From the NCBI GenBank assembly GCA_905178155.1, contig CAJINV010000011.1, positions 2,547,531 through 2,611,530 of the forward strand: a stretch of 64,000 nt of DNA. Reading direction: 5' to 3'. Shown one piece after another: positions 11,001 to 22,980 of the stretch (position 1 is its first letter; every line of letters starts with the position of its first letter). The stretch is from Amoebophrya sp. A120 (Eukaryota > Sar > Dinophyceae > Syndiniales > Amoebophryaceae). A program made the translations under genes and the position numbers. The notes under the pieces were generated by a model that had not been told where the DNA came from, searched no databases, and saw only the letters and a list, made by a program, of their open reading frames with translations.

Positions 11001-14000
11001 GTAGCAGTTCCAGAAGCTTCTGCTGTTGCGTCTTTTTCCCCCAGCGATTTCGCGGTTATTTTTTCCGAGGCGGCTTTTGCCGCTTTGGTAAACAGGCCTC
11101 CGAAAGCGGAGGACGCAGAAGCGACTGCGGAGAGAATGCCGTCCTTCCGCTCTGTCGTGATCAGCCCTAAATGGTGCATGGCCTTGGCGTTCTGGGCCAC
11201 CTCTTCTTCCTCCTTTTTGAGAGTGATGGCGGGGTCGGCGGTCGTTTTGTTTTTAGCGTTTTCATTTTCAACATCATCTCGTGCATGATCTTCCACCGCC
11301 AATTTGTCCAAATCTGTTGACACACGATCCTGCTGCGCCAAATCCTTGCCATCCGCGGCGTCGCCCTCCTCTCCCAGACTCGTTGAAGCCGCCAAACGCA
11401 AAAGCGGCTCCTTGTTTGCGCTCGTTCTGCCTTGGTCGCCGACCCTCGTCGTGGTCAAAACCGCGTTCTCTTCCGCAGCCTGCTCGTGGTCGTAGAGCCT
11501 GTAGACTGCGTCCGCTAGGTTTTGCAGGTGCTCCGCCGATTTTTCTTTGATGCCACCGCTGGTGGGGGACGTGCTCTCCGCGACCGCGGTCTCGGCGGCC
11601 TTCATCAAACGGTCTTTGTGCTCCGTTGCGATGCTGGTCACGTTCGTCAGCGTTTCTTGTACGGACCCCAGCAGATTCCAGGCCGTAGTGTGAGAGAAAA
11701 AAGAGGAAGCCGTTGCTCCTTCGTTGGCTGACTTCTCCTCCTCAGGCTTCGCTTGTGGAGATTCCACTTCTGCAGGTCGGCCACTTGCAGTGGTAGTTCC
11801 AGTGTCCCCCGTACCGGTAGCCGTAGCGCTGCCCTTGTTTGCGTTAGATTTCGATTTCACTTTTTTCTTCGGCCCGGCCTTCAGTGCTTTCTTCTTTTTG
11901 GCACGTATGGCGTCCTCGACGTCCTCGCCGACGGCTACATTATCGCTGCCGTCTTCCAAACCCACGGATTGGTCTCTTTCCCGCGATGCTCTAGAAAATG
12001 CGGCAAAGTCCTCGCGCTTCCTCGACGTGGTCGGATTGAGTGGCATGCTCTCAACATCTTCTGCATTTTCGGTGCCGAGGTGCGACGTTTCACGACCTTC
12101 CGGTGAAAGATCAATCTGCTCGCCATCTTCCTCTTCGTCGTCCACACTATCATTATCGTCGTGTGAAGCTGAAGCATCGTCTTCGCTTGCATCACCATCT
12201 GTGGCAGCTGCACCTGTCGGAAGGGCATCAACCTTCTCCCGACCTTCCGCTTTTGAAGAGGAAATCTCCGCGGTTGAGGGTGTTCTCGTCCTGTCTTTCG
12301 CTTTCTTAGATTTCGCTTTTTTAACGGCACCGCCGGTCGTGCCAGCTTTGTAGATTTTCCCCTCTTCGTTCATCTCCGCAGCTTTCTCATCCCCTAGCTC
12401 CGTATGCAATGCAAAAGCATCGTACTAGTATAAATTGCATAACAAGTTAGCCCAGCATTACAAATTATTAAATTTGTAATGCTTATTTACCTTGAAAAAG
12501 AGATTTGTAATGCAGAAATGCAATTACTACGAGTGCGATACTTTTGCACAGGATACTCCACTGTCATCACTCCTGGCGGTGGCGGTCCCCTTCGCCTCCG
12601 TCCCTCCTGCAGATCCTCTAAGGCTAGCATCGCATCCAGAAAATTCTCCCTCTCAGAGGCTTCATCCAGACGCTTTTTCTTTTCGACTTCAGCAGCGCTG
12701 ATTGTGATTTTATCCTCCTCGACAAAGTCAGGACCGATGAAGCAGCGGTACTCCGTGTCGTTCTCCAGGTCGAGTTTCCGGTACACCGCGACTTGCGACA
12801 TCTGATAATTGTCAGTGTGCCGCCAAAAATTACTTGGCGCGTACTTTGCCAATTTCGTTCTCGCGACGAGAAGTTTCGCAAAGTTCTGGACTGCATGGAC
12901 CAACGCTTGCGCTTCGTGGATCATGACCTCCAGCTGCGTGCGCATGCGGTCCAAACGGCTGCTCTCCAAGCGCAAACCGTCAATCTCCTCCCGAAATTTC
13001 TCCAGGAAGGCTACCCGTTGCTGCTCCAGTTCAGACAAACCGCGCACGATGGCGGAGGTCGGCGACGCCGCTTTGACGTGGGCGAGCAGCGGGCTCCTTT
13101 GCAAGTCGGCTGGCAGAAGATTCTTGTCGTCCACGAGGTTCTCGACGTCGAGAGTTGTTGAACTTTGTGGCATTTTTTCTTTTCCTTCTTCGCGTGATTC
13201 TTGCAGCTCCTCCTCCTGATGCTGCGAGACTTCCTCCACCCTCGAAGTAGATGCTCTTTCTTCCGAGAGAAGAAGCTGCTGGTGCTCCCCTGGCAATTTA
13301 GTACTTGTTTCTTCGGCTTTGTTCTCCTCCTCCTCCCCCTGTTCCGTTCCCACGGCCTTTGTCACCGTGTCCATCACATTCCAAAACGCTTTTGAGGCGT
13401 TCTCGAAGTTTATCGCGTTCTCCGCGTCCTCTTTCTCTTTCCGTTCCTTTTCCGCGCGCAGCCTCGCTAACTCTGCCGCGTCCGCGGCTTTCGTGGCAAC
13501 GAGAAGCACGTCAGAGCGGAGTTTCACAAGTCGCTCCTGCCGCATTTCTTCCGCTTGCCTCCGGATTTCGTCCAACGACCGGGTGTCCCGCTCGGAAAAG
13601 GTTTTGGCCATGTCGATGCAAGTTTGCAACTCCGCTTTCACCCCCTGTACGATCTCCAGCAACATAGCGACCCGCAGATTCTCAGCGTCGCGCTTCACCC
13701 GGTTAGGCGCGCCGTCCAAGGCTGCAACTCCCACTTTCGAGGCGGTATTGTACGGGTTGACGATTGAGGATGCGTCAGGACCAGCTCCAGCGCGCATCGG
13801 AATCTGCTCGTCGCCAAATTCAGGATAGTACAGAAACGCGTAGGGGTTCACGTCTGGTGGTTGTAAACGCGTTTTAACACTTCTGCCAGTTCTTGTATCT
13901 GTTTCTGTGTGGCGGTACAATGACGAGGTGTGAAAGCGATTCAGCAGATCGCCTTCCTTGATCTCTCCGTCCCGCGCTAGGCCCTTTTCGATCATCGCGT

Positions 14001-17000
14001 AACTGGTCTGCTCCAGGGTGAACGCCGCCTGCGCTTGATCCAAAGAAAAAAAAATCCATGACCTCCGTACATCTTTAGCATGACAAGAACGGACTCTACT
14101 TAATGTTTTGCATGATAAATTGGACAGGGACACCAATCGTTTTTTTTTCCGCTTGATATGCCCAGGCAGTCGCGTACAAACCCTGCGCCCTAAGCATGGA
14201 ATCCTCCAGCGCGGTGTGCATGGCCGGCTCGGTTCGTTTCCGCTCCAAAGCCGCCATCGGCGACTCAGACGAGAGTCTCCGTATGTCGTCCAGGGAATGG
14301 CTGGGTGGTGCGGTCGCGTGGAAGGATTTTTTGGAAAGCTCTTGCTTTTCCAGCAGAGTCTCCCCGAAGGTCGGTGATAAAAATTCTCCCCGCAGTTCGT
14401 TTCGATTCAACACCTCCGCCTCCTCCGGTTGCAAAATTTTAGTGTTTGTTTTTACCCGTGCAGCAGCGAAAGGATCACCAACCAGCCACCGCAAACGGTG
14501 CAGCTCGCTGCACAGCAGGTCCGCACGATCGAACACCCGTTGAAGGAGTTGTTGCACGATAAAGACCTCGCCGCCCCGAGACGTTTCTTCCTCAAGCACC
14601 GAAATTTCGTCCTTCAGCAGCGTGATGTCGTCCGCAATGCGATTTTCCCTGTGCCGTATGACCCCCAGCATCCCGGGGGGTCGGTGGGAAAACAGCCCGG
14701 CAGACGCAAGGAATTCAATCGCGGAGTCGCACCGCCAGCGAATCACATCAAAGTGCTTCTGGAGTTTCAGGAGCAACCCCGACCACTGCCGGTCCGTGAT
14801 GCCTTTCATTTCCTTCTCACCCAGTTCCGAACTCTGCATGAACAGCCGCGCGGGGAGCTCGATGCTGTAGTAATCTTTCTGTTTTGATGTTGTAGATAAA
14901 GCCTTCTCATCCTCGTAGCTCATCTTCATCTGTGGACCACGATTTGGATTTTCGACACGATTCCGGCGAACGAAGGCTACTGACAGCCAGTCGTTGTTTT
15001 TCAGATTTTTGTTCACGTCCCGGACAAGCGTTAATTTATCCGCGAGAATTTCCAAACTTCGCCGGTGCCGGTTCGAATTCTCATTCATCAAGGCGGCGAC
15101 CGAGGGAAACGTGTGGCTGTGCGCTTCGGCGGCCAGGGAGAAAGCGTCTTTGAATGTTTTTGTTTTCCCACTTAATCTTTCCTTCGCAGAAGAAATGCCA
15201 ACGATCGCGTCCTGGAGGAAGGAGATCTTCGCTTTCTCTTCGGTGATGGAAAACAGGCCCGACGCTTCCGCCTCGCGTTCACGCTGATTCAGAAGGTTTT
15301 TCACCAATTGCTGATCCTCGGTGACCACATCTTGGAACGTTCCCAGGACAGCGACAGTGGATAACACGCGCTGCCCGAACGCCACAATGTACGCAAAATG
15401 CTGTAGCCAGTCCTCGCTCTGCATCCGGTCTTCCGCGATCTCGAGCCAGAGCGACGTTGGCGTTTGCCAAGACAGTTCGATGGTGGTGATGTGGGTGAGC
15501 TTGTGTTGCGGGCCGTGCAGGGCCACGGCTTCGTCGTCAATGGACAACTTTTGGGTGTGAAAAGCTTGCAGCGGACGACGTTTTTGATTGATTTTTTTGT
15601 CTCCTGCGTCTTGTGTCTCTTCTGCGTTGAGGTAGTTCTCGCGCGGGATTAAACTTTGCGACGCGGACGCGAAGCCGGCGTGCTCAATGCGGTCGGCAAG
15701 GCGGCGGAGCATGCGGGCCACACTGTCGCCGTCGGGATCTTTTTTCGGAGCCGAAAGAATGACGCCGGAAGGACCATACGAGTCATTTGCTTTTCGGACA
15801 TCTGTGAAGCCGTCGGCAGATGTTGAAATCGGGGAAGTAGAACGAGGGTTGCCTCCAGATCCTGCTCTTGCCGATCTCGACGCCGGCGCTCCCCGCCGCA
15901 CAGCATTTTTACCACTTGCTGCGGTATCATGATCATTTGTTCTGGGACTCGGTCTTGCGGATCCGCTCGCTTTCGAACCAGGAGCGCCACCGCCGCCACG
16001 CTGGGCTTGATGAACTGTAGCGGAGTTGGAAATCGAATTTCTCGAGCTGCCGCCCTGTGACGAGTCATCCGAAAAGCCATGTCGGGTCAGGCCGCCCGTT
16101 TCTTCAACATGATCGGGCAAGAAGTCACTGGCTGGCGCGTCGTCGTCATTCTGAAAAAGGTTGTCGTCTTCTTCAAGCAGGTCGACGTCTGCATAGAAAT
16201 ACATCGATTTCTCAACAGGCTTGGTTTGCTGGGACGAGCGGGAATAAAATAACGAGCTCTCCTCGACGTCCACTACAGCGGGCGGTGGCAATACGACAGG
16301 TGGTTCGTCTACGAGAAGTACTTCTTGATAAGGTTCCTCCCCTGCGTCACCATCTGCTTCTGCGACCGAGAGCTGCAAAATCTCGCTGTCGTTCGGTGTC
16401 GCAACAAACTGCTGGAGATTTTGCTCGATGTTCTGTGCAATCGAACCGAAGAAAGACTTTTCGCTCGTGCCGTCTGCCCCGGGAAGACCTCCCGGGTAAA
16501 GGGATGCGTGCCCGTCGCGCAGACTTTTGTTCGTTTGTTTCCCGCTGGTGGTCTGCTCCACAACTACGCTGCGGTTCGGGCCAGCGGAAGCAAGGCTGCG
16601 ATTAGCCTTGACGAAACTCGCGTTCAGGTGGTCAACGCCTCGCTGGGATTGTCCTGCTGATGCTGCGCCATACGAACTACCGGTACTGCTACGATAGTTG
16701 GCGTCAATATTTTCTGTCGCAGGTCGTAGTCGTACTACAGCAGCTGTCGTATCAACATCTGGCTCCGTCAGCTGCGCCTCTTGCTTTCCAAAAATGTACC
16801 CTTGCTCGACGTCGGCGGCGATCTTGAACTGCGGCTCTGCTGGCTTTCTAGTTTTGATTCTCCGGAACTCATTTGGATCGAACTTTTGCTGCTCCTCCGG
16901 CACATCGTCGTCCGTGTGATCGTCCCACCACTGGAAATGTTTGGCCCAATTTTCAAAATCCGCTTCTGTACGCCTCCCGTCCAGTGCAGCGTGTCGCTCC

Positions 17001-17995
17001 ACGAACTGCAGTCGCTCTGCCGGGTTCCTGCGCAAATCGATGCTTTTGTCGTACTTCATGATGTTCTCGCGAAACGGCACGCGACCGGAAAATTCCATCG
17101 AATTCCCGAACATTTTGTCCTGCAATTTTTCCTCCGGACTGTAGTCTCGGAACCGGTTATCCCAGGCTGTTTTGAGCCGGTCCACCCCCGAGTCCAGCCG
17201 CGAAATGGTCGACTGGAAATTTTTCGCATCCCGCTCTAGCAGTTCGTCCAGCGTTTTGGTCTTATCTTCTTCCGCTTGCGCTGCCTTGGCGATCGCGGCT
17301 TGCTGCTCCCTCCGCTGCTGAAGCAAATCATCCAGGGAAGATTTGCGGGAAACGCGGCGGAGCTTGCTAGTCGTGCCGGGCTCTTCGGAGCTACCAGTTG
17401 CCCGTACAATTCCGTCGATGCTTTCGACATCGCGAATGTTAACGCTTTCTCTTGGGGGACGGAGAGAACTTCTAGTACCAGAAGCTGGTCGTGCGACACC
17501 GGCACTACTTGCACTTTGTGCACCAGCGGTCCCTGAAGCAGGAGCTAAACTCGCCCTGGGTGCGAGACTCGCTCCAGCTTTGTGGATTCCGGCTTGGTGG
17601 TGGCTCTGGAAGGCGAGAGGTTGGGAGTGGCCTTGAGTAACGCTTTGCTGCGCGCCGGCCGTCGCTGCCGAAGCCAATGAGCCTGAATATGCTCCTCCCT
17701 CGGCGAGGCTCGCTCCGGCCTTTCGGAGACCGGTTTGCTGGGTTTGGTAGGCGAGAGGCTGGGAGTGGCCTGGAACAAGGCTTTTTTGTGCGGCAGAGGA
17801 CGCCGGTCCTGATCCGGTCGCCACTTCCAGCAGTGGCGCAGCGGTGGAACTGGGTCCGGCTTCTTGCTGCACAGCAGCCGCCTGACTGTGTTGAAACGGG
17901 ATAATATGCTCGGAATGCTGCCGCGGTTGCGGGGTCGTCTGCGGACTGGTTCCATCGGTGTTGGTTTCATCGTAAAAGCGGTAGTTCCCTTGCAT
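8012..17995 (-). CDS. Giant coiled-coil-type protein of unknown function (2,934 aa)
   Basis: Seven exons on the minus strand: 17995-14150, 14031-12556, 12397-10895, 10660-10583, 10311-10209, 9963-9869, 9715-8012. They sum to 8,805 nt, exactly divisible by three. All six introns are introner elements; none is an ordinary intron. Junctions read smoothly, for example ATAWAYQA|QAAFTLEQTSY, MTVE|LGDEKAAEMN, RLAL|GERLTKLRAPED, KQLAQ|QIAALTEL, MTAAEN|WWNAQKID and HLLAMFG|NVQQRLGM. The N-terminal 250 residues are Ser/Ala/Gln-rich and contain two copies of a GHSQPLAxQ...KAGASLA repeat (near residues 76 and 118). Later regions are rich in Glu, Lys, Arg and Gln with heptad-like stretches, suggesting coiled coils. 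I see no catalytic motif, signal peptide or membrane segment. A cytoskeletal or scaffold role is only a guess. The start was taken as the first Met after an in-frame stop; an upstream exon near 18144 cannot be excluded. Confidence 0.75.
9721..9868. mobile_element. Introner element, family A
   Basis: 148 bp between perfect 5-bp repeats TCCAA (9716-9720 and 9869-9873). The terminal repeats carry the family A core TGCAAAAGTA. The gene-sense 5' end is the TATGCATTGC end, opposite to the copy at 12403. Removal joins HLLAMFG to NVQQRLGM. None of the possible borders within the duplication is GT-AG. Confidence 0.85.
9969..10208. mobile_element. Introner element, family E
   Basis: 240 bp between AGTTC (9964-9968) and AGTTT (10209-10213). 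Terminal inverted repeats contain a TGCACAAC or TGCGCAAG block and CCCTCATTTG or CCCTCGTTTG. The interior (near 10080-10165) is homologous to the element at 10666-10894 (CTGTAGTC...TTGTCATGCAA...CAGTGCCA). Removal joins MTAAEN to WWNAQKID; the unspliced frame has a stop just left of the junction (in the gene sense, just upstream). Confidence 0.8.
10317..10582. mobile_element. Introner element, family B
   Basis: 266 bp between perfect repeats CTGCG (10312-10316 and 10583-10587). Long terminal inverted repeats start TATCAAATGCAAAAATGTCT, continue GGGTCTGG, and are mirrored at the other end. Possible borders are GT...CA or TA...AG, never GT-AG. Removal joins KQLAQ to QIAALTEL. Confidence 0.85.
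10666..10894. mobile_element. Introner element, family E
   Basis: 229 bp between GAGCG (10661-10665) and AAGCG (10895-10899). The terminal inverted repeats contain CAGTGCACAAC and CTCATTTGT. TTGTCATGC or its complement occurs at several places inside. There is no GT at the gene-sense 5' border (CGCTTTATGACAG), so splicing cannot be GT-AG at the duplication. Removal joins RLAL to GERLTKLRAPED. Confidence 0.85.
12403..12555. mobile_element. Introner element, family A
   Basis: 153 bp between CTCCG (12398-12402) and CTCCA (12556-12560). It carries the family A termini TGCAAAAGTATCGCACTCG. The interior has an AATTTGTAATGC palindrome. The gene-sense 5' end is TATCCTGTGCAAAAG. Removal joins GVMTVE to LGDEKAAEMN. 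Available borders are GT...GA or TA...AG. Confidence 0.85.
14040..14149. mobile_element. Introner element, 8-bp duplication class
   Basis: 110 bp, the shortest element here. It is flanked by the perfect 8-bp repeat CGCTTGAT (14032-14039 and 14150-14157). The ends are A-rich (CCAAAGAAAAAAAAATCC; reverse complement of the other end GGAAAAAAAAACG) and only roughly inverted. It contains TAGCATGACAAG and GCATGATAAAT, variants of the motif in the other families. Removal joins ATAWAYQA to QAAFTLEQTSY. Confidence 0.85.
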
Positions 17996-18842
17996 GGTCT
18001 ACTCTTTAGCTCCTGCAGCCAGAGCCAACCTGAACCTTCCACTTCCTTTGTTGCTTGGACCTGTTCGTCGTCAGGGTTCGACGACCAGTCGGCGTCGCGG
18101 TTTGCAGGCCGAGGCTCTCGCGACGTACTAGAGTCATCTTGCATACTAGCATGAGATGTTTCTGTTTGGTAACAAACGTATCATTTTCGTTGTCGTGTAC
18201 GTATCGGTGTGGTGGAAAAATGGAAGAACGAAGAGACGATGAGACGAGGAAGATGAATGGAGGAACTTGCTGCACTTTTACAAGAAATTCGGTGTACTGA
18301 AAAACTTTAGATCGTAGACGGCTACAGAGCAAGGTTGGCACAGCAGTTAGGTTACTTTAAATTTTCCAAGTGTGATCGGATAAGTGGCTGGTGGCGTCTA
18401 AACGTCCACTTTTGCTTGTTCAATCTCGACTATGCTTCCCCCATCCCCAGAACACTCAAATTCTTCAGTCTAGTACCAGGCATATATGCAAGGTAATGTG
18501 GTCCGGAAACGGATCGACCTTCAATCTAGGTGTCGCAGTCGCTTAACGAAGACTTGCTGTTTCTGTCACGAAGACTGACAGAGGCATCAAAAGTTCGCTT
18601 TGGTAAAAAAACCATCCAATTTTCGTTCGCTTTACTGTGAGTGTCCACGTCGCTTGTCGTTCGATGCGTTAAGATCTATGTATGTAGTCTAAATCATAAA
18701 AGTACTTTATCAACAGGAACATCTGTTCCGAGATAAGTTGAGTCGTTGCCCGCGAGCCCTAAAGAGGTGGATGAGGCAATCGCATAATGTAGAAAAAGTG
18801 GTTGGGGAGATTAGACGTAAAAAAATCTCCGCTAGTAGTACT
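17996..18842. other. Intergenic region; possible upstream exon
   Basis: Between the giant gene and the TPR gene. A minus-strand open frame starts at 18144 with an Asp/Ser/Arg-rich sequence and overlaps the start of the giant gene in another phase. It could be a 5' exon or upstream ORF, but I cannot find a splice pair that joins it convincingly. The rest (18160-18842) shows no supported feature and probably contains the TPR gene's 3' untranslated region. Confidence 0.4.
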
Positions 18843-21517
18843 TCACAACTCTGCGCCTCCAGGACCCGCTCCTCCCTTTTTTCGCATCAAGAATGCAGCC
18901 AGCATTGTACCGGTGAGAACCATGCCTGCGCCCGCAGCGAGAAGCTTCTTGTCGACGCTGAGCCCGAAAAGCTGAAGCTTGCCGTCTAGAGCACCGCCCA
19001 GAGAAGTGGACTGCGTTCCTCCACTACTTTGTCCCCCGCGGCCCATCAGTAGACCAGTGGAGCTACTGCTTCCCTCGTCTTCCGTCGCAGCGGTGGTCGC
19101 GGTGCCACTCTTGGACGTTGTACTTGCGGTCACGCTTGTAGTTCCGGCCTTGTCCTTCTCTGCCTGCGCCCGCAAGGCGGCGGCAATCCCATCGGGGTCA
19201 TCCTTCAGCTGGTCAAGGTACTTCTGTTTTTTCTCGTTCAAAGCTTGGAAATCCAGCATGTTCTTCTTCGCCAGTACCTCCCGACACCGGACCACCTTCT
19301 CCTTCGCTTTCTTGCTCGTGTGCACCGCGAGACCCAGTTTCCGCTTGTCTTCGTCGAAGTCGCAGACGAGCAGAAAAAAGGCGTCCACCACCTCACTGCC
19401 GTACTCCTCTTCTAAATCGAAGACCGCGGACTGGAGCTTGATGGACTGCGCGGCGAATGTCGGGTCCTCCTGCATCTGACGCTCCGATGTCAGTTATGCA
19501 ATACAAATTTTATTTCCCGCACACGACGTAGTACAAAATGCATGAAAAATTTCGCCAGCTGCTGAGACGAGCATGCAACTTGTCGTGCGAAACAGGTGGA
19601 TTCAAGGCAAGCTTTGTCATGCAAATGAAACGGCATTTGCAATGTACGTGTACGGGATATTATTTCCTGTGGATATCACTTCCGTCCAGGACATCAGCTC
19701 CGGGTTGCACAGAATCGCCCAGTAGCCCTCGGAAAACCTAGAAAAAGTTTGATTTTTTGATTTGCATGAATAGGTACACAGGAGACGCGATAGTGAAGAT
19801 GAAACATCAATGTTCACGTTCGTACAGGGTCGCGGCTCAGCCTCAGCAGCACAGCTATGATGGTGATGCAAATTTATTCAACAAAAAAAGACCAAAAATG
19901 TCTTTTTGTTTTTATACTCCTCCACGCGTTCGGAAATCGTTTTCGACGCGTCTCTGGCTTTCCTTCGTTCCGATTGATTCTGCGGTCTGGTCATGTTGCA
20001 CACGCCGTCGCCGTCCTGGTCTATCGCCGCGAGTTCGGGCACCTCGCTGCTCTTCACTACGTCCGCGTTGCAGCACAAAACCAAATGCTCCTGGTCTTCC
20101 GCGTCCTTGTAGAACTTTGCCAGGTAAGGCGTCCGCGCGTCGACGTTCGGCAGGATGAAGGAGATGATGTAAACTTCCTTACTCGTGCTGTCGGCGTCGG
20201 TGTCGCCAGCAGTAGTACTCGGATTGCTTGTCGCGGAACTTGGGTAAGCGCGGGCCTGGTAGAAATTCATATCAATCTGGAGGTGACATGACATGACTGT
20301 GAGAGCTGCACTATTTCTAATATAGCGAGATGCATGATCATAAAGTCCCCACGCTCCAAATAAATTGTGAAGAACGTCAGAAGTTCAAGTTCTGTCCTGC
20401 AGAACTTCCCACTGGTGCTGGTGGTTCTACTTCTACCGCAAATGAAATAAGTATATTTCACGTATTTGTATACCGAGTAATGACATTGTTGCGCCCGGTG
20501 CATTATCTGCACGCTCAGGCGCCCCTCGGGAAGAAACTCCAGGGATTGGCGGTAGCCGCCCATGACGTCCTTCACCCGACCGGTCCACTTCCCTTGTATC
20601 TTGCGCAGAAACAGTCCAGTCTTTGCCAGGGACACGTTTTGACGCAGCACCTCGCCGTCGGCTTCGCGCTCACACTGAAGAAGTTTTACGTGCGTATTGA
20701 AGATTCTCGACGATTTGACTTTCCGTTCCTTAGGTTCGTTCTTGCAAGAAATCCAAATTCAGAATTGGACCACTAAGCACGGCCTGACATGCTAGGCATT
20801 TTTTCGGTCAATAAGTCACAAAGAAAAAGGATTCATACGTGTGTAAGCCCGATGCGCCCAACCTCCAGTATTTCTTCGTAGCGTTCCCACTTGAGTAAAA
20901 TCGTCGCTTTATGTGAGTAGCCCTTAAACCAGTCGTCTTTCAGCCTTATTGCTGTCTCTGCATCTGGTTGCATTTTTCGTTTTTCCGGTAGGGGTAGTTC
21001 CGCATCCGCGTCGCGCATGCGCATAATTTTATCACGCTCTATTTGTGCACCGACGAGGACGACATAATATTTTACATGCAAAAGCAAAAGGCGTCATCTC
21101 CTCGCTCCGCTGTCATACATACAACGTGGGTGAAAATTTCTCACCAACAACATCATCTTCATCTCGCAAAGAACATCATGAATGTCAGACGAGAACAAGA
21201 AGAAGCTAAGCATGAAAAATTGCTTCAATACCTTCCATTGCCTTGTCGTATTGCTTCAAATTGATATACGCTTGTGCCCGGTTTGAATGCAGTAGATACA
21301 CCGTCTCCTCCTTGTTGTCATTCGCAACTCCTATGGCTTCGGTGTACTTTTCTATCGCCTTCTCGTAGTTTTTCTGCTTCATCCAGTCATTACCCTCGCG
21401 TTTCAGGGAACTGGAGGTGGGCTTGCCCGAAGATCCGGTTGCACCATTGGGCATCGGCGCAGTGCTCGAGCTGGCCGGAGTCGGCTCGCTCATCTGCGGT
21501 CGTGCTGGTGGATCCAT
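18843..21517 (-). CDS. TPR co-chaperone-like protein with C-terminal membrane anchor
   Basis: Six exons on the minus strand: 21517-21232, 20963-20839, 20674-20474, 20276-19918, 19737-19671, 19484-18843. The 1,680 nt are divisible by three, giving 559 residues. Introns 1-4 are GT-AG; intron 5 is an introner element (19493-19670). The N-terminus holds STI1/Hop-type tetratricopeptide repeats (SLKREGNDWMKQKNYEKAIE, LLHSNRAQAYINLKQYDKAM, then DDWFKGYSHKATILLKWERY). Exons 3-4 encode a beta-rich segment (GKWTGRVKDVMGGYRQSLEF, LCCN) that looks lipocalin-like; this is inference. The C-terminus has a charged helix, a Ser/Thr/Gly linker and one hydrophobic segment (LLAAGAGMVLTGTMLAAFLM) followed by RKK, fitting a tail anchor. 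TPR proteins of this build dock Hsp70/Hsp90 at organelle membranes; that role is inferred. Confidence 0.75.
19493..19670. mobile_element. Introner element, 8-bp duplication class (imperfect)
   Basis: 178 bp between CGATGTCA (19485-19492) and GGATATCA (19671-19678), a 6/8 match. It contains TTTGTCATGCAAATG and GTATTGCATAAC. Removal leaves EVIS|ERQMQEDPTF in frame, with exon phases on both sides consistent. No GT-AG pair fits. Confidence 0.65.
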
Positions 21518-22499
21518 GGCTGTAGCAATAAAGAGCTCTGGCAGCTAAAGCTCGTCTGTGCAGAATGCCGCCGTCGTGGCTGGCGTTGTTATCAGCACAA
21601 ACAAACAAGAGACGCCGACATTAATTAGAGCTGTTTCTGTCGTCGTTGTTCAGGAACTGTGAACCAGGAGGGCTGCATTTTTTTGCGACAAGGTCTTTCT
21701 TCCGAGCTGTAAACAAGCGAAAGGTGGCTCTTGCTTGACGAGTGTGATGACACTAAGCCAAACGTTGCGATCGTTGAGTACGCGATGATGAATGATGGAC
21801 CAAAATGAAATTTCTACAGGAGCATTTTCATTTTTAGCTATTGGATTTCAATCCAACATCCGTCGCAAACATTGGAAAAAAAAACAGAAAACAAATTACT
21901 AGCAAATAGAAGTCCTCACTGTGAAGCAGATGATAGTTTTACTAGTTTGTGGCTTCTAATGCTAACTTGTCATGTCCTTCTAGGTACCAATGCGTTAATA
22001 CCCAAAAAAACTAAAGATCGAGACTGGCAGTTGAAAGTGCTTGCGCCACAGCAGTTACCACAGTCGCGATCATCTTTTCGTCGTGCGTGTGGTGGTGATC
22101 TCTGATCTTCTGCATCGAAGAGTGCCACGCCAAATTCGTTCGTCACAAATTGTTGCAGTTGCTCATCGTCAAACTCAGTACGCAGAAATGCTCTTCTTGA
22201 TATCAAGGCGACGCAACAAAAATTGAAACAAACAGCACCAGAATAAGTGAACCGGGCTTGTTTTTGAGAAATCTTTTCCGCCAGCGGGGTCTGCATCTAC
22301 TGCGGAAGACAAATCCGGGTCTGCTCACACATCTTCGAGCGGAGAAAATTTGCTTTTCTTTCTTGCACAGGAATTGCAATGTAAAAATCAAAACGTCCTT
22401 TTTGTCTTTCTGCCGCGTAGTTGTTTCAGTTCTATTTATTTCCGGTATATCAGAGATGACAAGGGAGATGTTCATCACCTCTACCAGCATATTAAACTA
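21518..22499. other. Intergenic region; possible unassigned exon
   Basis: Mostly without supported features. A minus-strand frame around 22190-22060 reads TEFDDEQLQQFVTNEFGVAL, which looks more protein-like than its surroundings and could be an exon. I could not connect it to a start, stop or neighbour. Confidence 0.35.
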
Positions 22500-22736
22500 A
22501 AGCTCCACTTCTTCAACATCTTCAATTTCAACTTTAACCCCCGGAGCCGGATGCGAATCATCGTGGTGCTCATGATCCTCCCTCGATGATCCCTCCTTGT
22601 CGTGCTCATGATCCTGCTCCTCATTGCCATGCAATCCACCGTCGTCACTATTTTCATCCGAATTTTCATCCTCATCCTCGTCGTAGTCCTCATCGTAGTC
22701 CTTAATCCAGTGCAAAAACGTCTCCGCCCGCCCCAT
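22500..22736 (-). CDS. Small acidic protein or last exon, unknown
   Basis: An open frame of about 78 residues starting MGRAETFLHWIKDYDEDY, followed by long runs of Asp, Glu, Ser, Asn and His and ending VKVEIEDVEEVEL before a stop. The coding strand agrees with all neighbours. No domain is recognisable. It may be a stand-alone small acidic protein or the final exon of a gene whose 5' part I cannot see. Acidic low-complexity tails also end the Nudix-like protein to its right, so an extra splice between them is possible but unsupported. Confidence 0.35.
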
Positions 22737-22980
22737 AGTCAAAATGGAAATAAATACGCAACACATATCTCCAAGTTTCGGTACTCATGACAAACTAAAG
22801 TTTGGCCTCGTAGTGTAGTGATCCTGTTTAGCTAGTTCATCAACATCATAGATCTATCACATCATGGCGATTCGAGCATCACAAAGTCCACAAAAGGCCT
22901 CATGGGGCTCAGCATAAAAAACTTTTTTTTTTAAGCATGCAGATTTGCCGCACGATAACCCTAGCAAGGTGGAGACGTTT

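Noticed and set aside
11724-12353. Plus-strand frame of 209 codons
   Set aside because: Antisense shadow of the giant gene's third exon; Ser/Phe/Leu-rich composition mirrors Glu/Lys/Arg codons.
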